The notes below the pieces were generated by a model, which was given only the letters and a program-made list of their open reading frames with translations, did not search any database and was not told the DNA's origin. The position numbers and the translations under genes are program-made. From the NCBI GenBank assembly GCA_021796315.1, contig JAJYOH010000057.1:1-17190 (forward strand): DNA of 17,190 nucleotides, written 5' to 3'. Shown here piece by piece: positions 13,691-17,190 of the stretch; position 1 is the stretch's first letter; every line of letters starts with the position of its first letter. Source of the DNA: Chloroflexota bacterium (lineage in GTDB: Bacteria; Chloroflexota; Anaerolineae; Anaerolineales; Villigracilaceae).

Positions 13691-15130
13691 ATGAGCGACT
13701 CGCGCAATCTCCTCTCCGTTGGTGTGGATGTGGGAACCACCACTACCCAAGTGGTTTTTTCGCGTCTCAATTTAACAGACGTAGCCCGGCCCGGACAAAT
13801 TCCACGCATCAACATCACCGGCCGCGAAGTAATTTATCAATCCCCGATCGTTTTCACACCGCTCAAAGATTATGAGACCATCGACGCCGACAAACTCAGC
13901 GAGATTGTGCGCGGCGAATATGCCGCCGCAGGCGTTGACCCGAAACAGGTTGAGACCGGCGCGGTCATCATCACCGGCGAGACCGCCAAGAAAAAAAATG
14001 CCGATGAAATCCTGCGCGCGCTTTCAGGTCTGGCCGGAGAATTTGTCGTCAGCGTGGCGGGGCCGAATGTTGAAAGTCTCATCGCAGGGCGCGGCGCAGG
14101 CGCGGCAAAATATTCACAGGAACATTACACGTCCGTCACGAACATCGACATCGGCGGCGGAAGCGCCAACAGCGTGACCTTTCGAAGCGGAAACATTATC
14201 GGCGCGGCGGCCATGAATTTTGGCGGGAGAATCCTCGAGGTCGAGCACGGAAGCGGCCTGGTTCGCCACATTGCCGAGCCTGCCAAAAATATTTTGAACG
14301 ATCTTGGAATCCATCTTGAAGTTGGCATAAGTCCATCGCTGGATGATCTGCGCCGCTTCACGAATCGCATGGCCGATCTCACCGTTGAACTCGTCGAGGG
14401 CACATCTTCGCCGCTCGCACAAAAAATTTATCTCACGCCGCCCACGCCCGTTTCCGGCAAAGGCACGGTGCTGATGTTCTCCGGCGGCATCGGACATTAT
14501 TATTACAAACCGCTTCAAATCAACTCGGTTGCCGACGCCACGCTTCACGACGATGTCGGCCCATTGCTCGCCGAATCTTTGCGACAGCATCCGGTGTTGA
14601 ATTCGTACGAAGTCATGCCGCCCTCCGAAACTTTACGCGCGACGGTGTTGGGTGCCAGCACGCAGACGGTGACTCTTTCCGGTTCGACGATTTGGGCTGA
14701 ACGCGAAATCCTGCCGATGAAGAATGTTCCGGTCATCCGCCCCGCGCTTCAAGCCGACCTGACACCGGCTGCCGTTTCGACGGCGATTTCTGACGCGACC
14801 CGCCGCTGGGACGTGAACATCGCCACCGACCCATTCGCGGTTGCGCTTGAATTGAACAGGTCTTTAGACTATACTTCCCTCTCTCAACTCGCAAATGGAC
14901 TGCGCGAGTTTGCCGGCGCCATGCCGCGTGAACGCCCGCTGGTTGTTATTATTGAAAGAGATTATGCCCAAGCTTTGGGACAGACTGTAAAAGGTCTCGC
15001 GCCCGAACGCTCTTTACTGGTAATTGATCAAGTTGGTCTGACCGAAGGCGATTACATTGATGTCGGCACTCCGCTCATGGACGGACGTGTCGTCCCATTA
15101 AGTGTAAAGACATTGATTTTTTATCATTAG
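13691..15130 (+). CDS. eutA: Ethanolamine ammonia-lyase reactivating factor EutA
   Basis: This 479-residue protein is an ATP-dependent chaperone that exchanges damaged cobalamin out of ethanolamine ammonia-lyase. It has the actin/Hsp70-like phosphate motif GVDVGTTTT (11-19) and a second one, NIDIGGGSAN (151-160), followed by MNFGGRILEVEHGSGLVRHIAEPA, typical of EutA. Length is close to the roughly 467 residues of the E. coli protein. The ATG at 13691 begins 10 residues before the conserved core, and an in-frame stop lies 12 nt upstream, so no earlier start is possible. No Shine-Dalgarno sequence is visible (a T-run precedes the ATG), which may mean weak or coupled translation. A palindromic repeat lies on each side. 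Confidence 0.95.
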   Translation: MSDSRNLLSVGVDVGTTTTQVVFSRLNLTDVARPGQIPRINITGREVIYQSPIVFTPLKDYETIDADKLSEIVRGEYAAAGVDPKQVETGAVIITGETAKKKNADEILRALSGLAGEFVVSVAGPNVESLIAGRGAGAAKYSQEHYTSVTNIDIGGGSANSVTFRSGNIIGAAAMNFGGRILEVEHGSGLVRHIAEPAKNILNDLGIHLEVGISPSLDDLRRFTNRMADLTVELVEGTSSPLAQKIYLTPPTPVSGKGTVLMFSGGIGHYYYKPLQINSVADATLHDDVGPLLAESLRQHPVLNSYEVMPPSETLRATVLGASTQTVTLSGSTIWAEREILPMKNVPVIRPALQADLTPAAVSTAISDATRRWDVNIATDPFAVALELNRSLDYTSLSQLANGLREFAGAMPRERPLVVIIERDYAQALGQTVKGLAPERSLLVIDQVGLTEGDYIDVGTPLMDGRVVPLSVKTLIFYH

Positions 15131-15139
15131 GTTATATCC

Positions 15140-15239
15140 GTCATTGCGAGGCGGTGTTTTTTCCCGTCGTGGCAATCTCCTGTAATGATATCTGGTAGGT
15201 TACTTGAGATTGCTTCGTCGCTTCACTTCTCGCAACGAC
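15140..15239. repeat. Dispersed GTCATTGCGAG-type palindromic repeat, copy b
   Basis: A 100-nt copy that starts GTCATTGCGAG and ends CTCGCAACGAC, with GGCAATCTCC and GAGATTGCTTC inside. It is longer than the other copies because of a T/C-rich stretch and a longer loop. It occupies most of the 127-bp gap between eutA and eutB and ends 8 bp before the eutB ribosome binding site. Confidence 0.8.
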
Positions 15240-15257
15240 AAACTCTAAGGAGCAATC

Positions 15258-16625
15258 ATGCTTCTCCGCACAAAACTGCACGGCAAGACTTACGAATTTC
15301 CAGACATTCGACTCCTCATGGGCAAAGCCAACGAGGAAAAATCCGGCGACCAACTCGCCGGTGTCGCCGCCGCAACTGTCGCCGAGCGCGTTGCGGCGCG
15401 TCTCGTGCTGGCTGAAGTGCCGCTGAAAGTGCTGCGCGAAAACCCTGCCGTTCCTTACGACCATGATGAAATCACGCGTGTCATTCAAGACGCCGTGGAC
15501 GATACAGTTTACAACGAACTCAAAGATAAAACCGTTGGCGATTTCCGCGAATGGATTCTGGCAGACACCACCACACCAGATATGATCCGCCGCGCGTCGA
15601 ACGGCCTCACCGCTGAAATGATCGCGGGCGTCACCAAGCTCATGTCCAACCTGGACTTGATGTACGCCGCCAAGAAAATCCCCGTCACCGCTTATTGCAA
15701 CAACACCATCGGCGCGCCCGGAACTTTATCCAGCCGCCTGCAGCCCAACCACCCCACTGACTCGCCCGAAGGCATCCGCGCCGAAATTTACGAAGGTCTC
15801 GCATTCGGCTCTGGCGACTCGGTCATCGGAATCAATCCAGTCGACGACTCATATTCATCCGTCGCGCGTCTGCTCGACATGACTTACGATGTCATCAAAA
15901 CCTGGAACATCCCCACACAAAATTGCGTGCTGGCTCACGTCACGACTCAAATGAAGTGCATGGAATCCGGCTCGCCGGTTGGACTCGTTTTCCAATCCAT
16001 CGCCGGATCGCAAAAAGGCAACGACTCTTTCGGCATCTCCGTCGGCATGTTGGATGAAGCTTACGCGCTCGCTAAAAAACATTGCTTTCCCAAAGGTCCG
16101 AACTTCATGTACTTTGAAACCGGCCAGGGTTCGGCGCTTTCCGCCGATGCGCACAACGGCTGGGACCAGCTCACGCTCGAAGCGCGCAACTACGGATTCG
16201 CAAAACGTTATTCGCCGTTCCAGGTCAACACCGTGGTCGGCTTCATCGGTCCCGAATATCTTTACGATGCGCGACAAATTCAGCGCGCCGGACTCGAAGA
16301 TCATTTCATGGGCAAACTGACCGGCATCCCGATGGGCGTCGACGCTTGTTACACCAACCACGCCCGCGCCGATCAAAACGCCATCGAGAATCTGGCGGTC
16401 ATGCTCACTGCCGCCGGATGCAATTATTTCATGGGTCTGCCAATGGGCGATGACTCGATGCTTTCGTATCAATCCACTTCATACCACGACACAGCCAGCC
16501 TGCGCCAACTCTTCAACATGCGTCCCGCCGCCGAATTCGAGAAATGGCTTGAAAGCATCGGCATCATGAAGAACGGCGCGCTCACCGACAAAGCCGGTGA
16601 CGCATCATTTTTCTTGAAGCGCTGA
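15258..16625 (+). CDS. eutB: Ethanolamine ammonia-lyase large (catalytic) subunit
   Basis: This 455-residue protein forms the TIM-barrel catalytic subunit of the AdoCbl-dependent enzyme that converts ethanolamine to acetaldehyde and ammonia. Length matches the E. coli protein (453). Residues known from the E. coli active site appear at the same numbers: R160, Q162, N193, E287, F329, D362 and M392. Clear landmarks are CNNTIGAPGTLSSRLQPNHP, GINPVDDS, MYFETGQGSALSA and MGVDACYTNHARADQN. AAGGAG lies 5 nt before the ATG. It lies between eutA and eutC. All key residues are present, so the enzyme should be active. Confidence 0.98.
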   Translation: MLLRTKLHGKTYEFPDIRLLMGKANEEKSGDQLAGVAAATVAERVAARLVLAEVPLKVLRENPAVPYDHDEITRVIQDAVDDTVYNELKDKTVGDFREWILADTTTPDMIRRASNGLTAEMIAGVTKLMSNLDLMYAAKKIPVTAYCNNTIGAPGTLSSRLQPNHPTDSPEGIRAEIYEGLAFGSGDSVIGINPVDDSYSSVARLLDMTYDVIKTWNIPTQNCVLAHVTTQMKCMESGSPVGLVFQSIAGSQKGNDSFGISVGMLDEAYALAKKHCFPKGPNFMYFETGQGSALSADAHNGWDQLTLEARNYGFAKRYSPFQVNTVVGFIGPEYLYDARQIQRAGLEDHFMGKLTGIPMGVDACYTNHARADQNAIENLAVMLTAAGCNYFMGLPMGDDSMLSYQSTSYHDTASLRQLFNMRPAAEFEKWLESIGIMKNGALTDKAGDASFFLKR

Positions 16626-16631
16626 CCACTC

Positions 16632-16699
16632 GTCATTGCGAGCACAGCGAAGCAATCCCTTTGTTAGCATGAGATTGCTTCTCGAAGACTCGCAATGAC
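16632..16699. repeat. Dispersed GTCATTGCGAG-type palindromic repeat, copy c
   Basis: A 68-nt imperfect palindrome starting GTCATTGCGAG and ending CTCGCAATGAC, with GAAGCAATC and GATTGCTTC inner arms. It fills almost all of the 87-bp gap between eutB and eutC. Its right half (AGATTGCTTCTCGAAGACTC) is the near-exact complement of the left half of copy a, so the two lie in opposite orientation. Confidence 0.87.
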
Positions 16700-16712
16700 A
16701 TATGGAGAATTT

Positions 16713-17190
16713 ATGGATGACACCCAATTAAATGAGATCGTAGAAGCCGTCGTACGCGAACTCAAAGCCGCCGGAGCAGTCAAGCCCGCTTCTTCCTCGA
16801 CCTTTGAATCTAGTTCCGCTTCGTCAGCTTCTGCCCCATCTTCAGTTGTTCCCGTTAAACCTCGCGCCTCATTCTCCGGCGGCGATCTGACCATTGATCT
16901 CCCCGACCCCACCCTGCCTGAACATCGTTACAAGGCGAACGTAAAAAATGCGAAAGATGCACAGGGTGTGAACGCGCTCATTTCATCGACCACTGCTCGC
17001 ATCGGCGTGGGACGCGCCGGTCCGCGTTACAGCACCGCCTCGCTTTTGCTTTTCCAGGGCGATCATGCCGTCACACAAGATGCGCTTTATCGTGACGTTG
17101 ACCAGAAACTTCTGGATGAGTTCAATCTCTTCACCGTGCAAACAAAAGTTACCGGCGGAAAACAGGAATTTCTATTGCGCCCTGATCTTG
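16713..17190 (+). CDS. eutC: Ethanolamine ammonia-lyase small subunit, partial
   Basis: The gene runs off the window end; 159 codons are present. The conserved core TTARIGVGRAGPRYSTASLLLFQGDHAVTQDAL identifies EutC, which with EutB forms the cobalamin-binding interface. GGAG lies 6 nt before the ATG. Before the core there is a short helix (MDDTQLNEIVEAVVRELKAA) with a hydrophobic face, then a Ser/Ala/Pro-rich linker (about 25-45). In enteric bacteria such an N-terminal helix of EutC targets the enzyme into the microcompartment, so the same role is likely. The C-terminal half is not visible. Confidence 0.95.
   Translation, partial: MDDTQLNEIVEAVVRELKAAGAVKPASSSTFESSSASSASAPSSVVPVKPRASFSGGDLTIDLPDPTLPEHRYKANVKNAKDAQGVNALISSTTARIGVGRAGPRYSTASLLLFQGDHAVTQDALYRDVDQKLLDEFNLFTVQTKVTGGKQEFLLRPDL

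Noticed and set aside
15855..16472. 205-residue open frame antisense to eutB
   Set aside because: It lies wholly inside a well-conserved gene on the opposite strand and shows no domain; it is a shadow caused by codon bias.
13614..16699. CRISPR array
   Set aside because: The repeats are only three, imperfectly palindromic, vary in length and are separated by whole genes rather than uniform spacers.

Overview
The window looks like chromosomal DNA of a Chloroflexota bacterium, most likely of the Anaerolineae type. This rests on the secreted protein with NBR1-type FW (four-tryptophan) domains joined by Thr/Pro linkers, the moderate GC content with mixed codon use, and a Gram-positive-type LexA box in front of dinB. 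It is an inference from gene content, not a database match.

Layout. Positions 1-2011 (minus strand, cut by the window edge) hold a secreted modular protein with two FW domains and two copies of an unnamed Cys-containing module. A 160-bp divergent promoter region carries a perfect GAAC-N4-GTTC palindrome. Next on the plus strand come dinB (2173-3381), a GyrI-like domain protein overlapping it by ATGA, a small membrane-anchored B-box-like zinc protein with a TTG start, and a small PspC-domain protein. Several strong palindromes lie here, including two 33-nt perfect palindromes that differ by compensatory changes. A bidirectional terminator closes this block.

Positions 4852-11131 (minus strand) are one tight operon read from the right: TetR regulator, two tandem paralogous ABC-2 permeases, an HlyD-type adaptor and two separate ABC ATPases. 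It resembles the E. coli cecR-ybhGFSR drug-export operon with the double ATPase YbhF split into two genes. The TetR promoter has a consensus-like -35/-10 with a perfect 14-bp palindrome at the expected start site. The two ATPases carry complementary defects that would leave one canonical and one degenerate ATP site. The first also carries an in-frame insertion derived from a palindromic DNA element.

Positions 11282-17190 (plus strand) are an ethanolamine utilisation locus: APC-family permease, EutN/CcmL shell vertex protein, EutA reactivase, EutB, and EutC (cut by the window end). The likely pathway is uptake of ethanolamine, then its AdoCbl-dependent cleavage to acetaldehyde and ammonia, probably in a microcompartment. 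EutN and an N-terminal targeting-like helix on EutC support the compartment. The permease has a strong promoter about 330 bp upstream and an intrinsic terminator inside its leader, which suggests attenuation. Three copies of a dispersed GTCATTGCGAG/GAAGCAATCT palindromic repeat fill the three gaps between eutN, eutA, eutB and eutC. No rRNA, tRNA, CRISPR array or transposase was seen.
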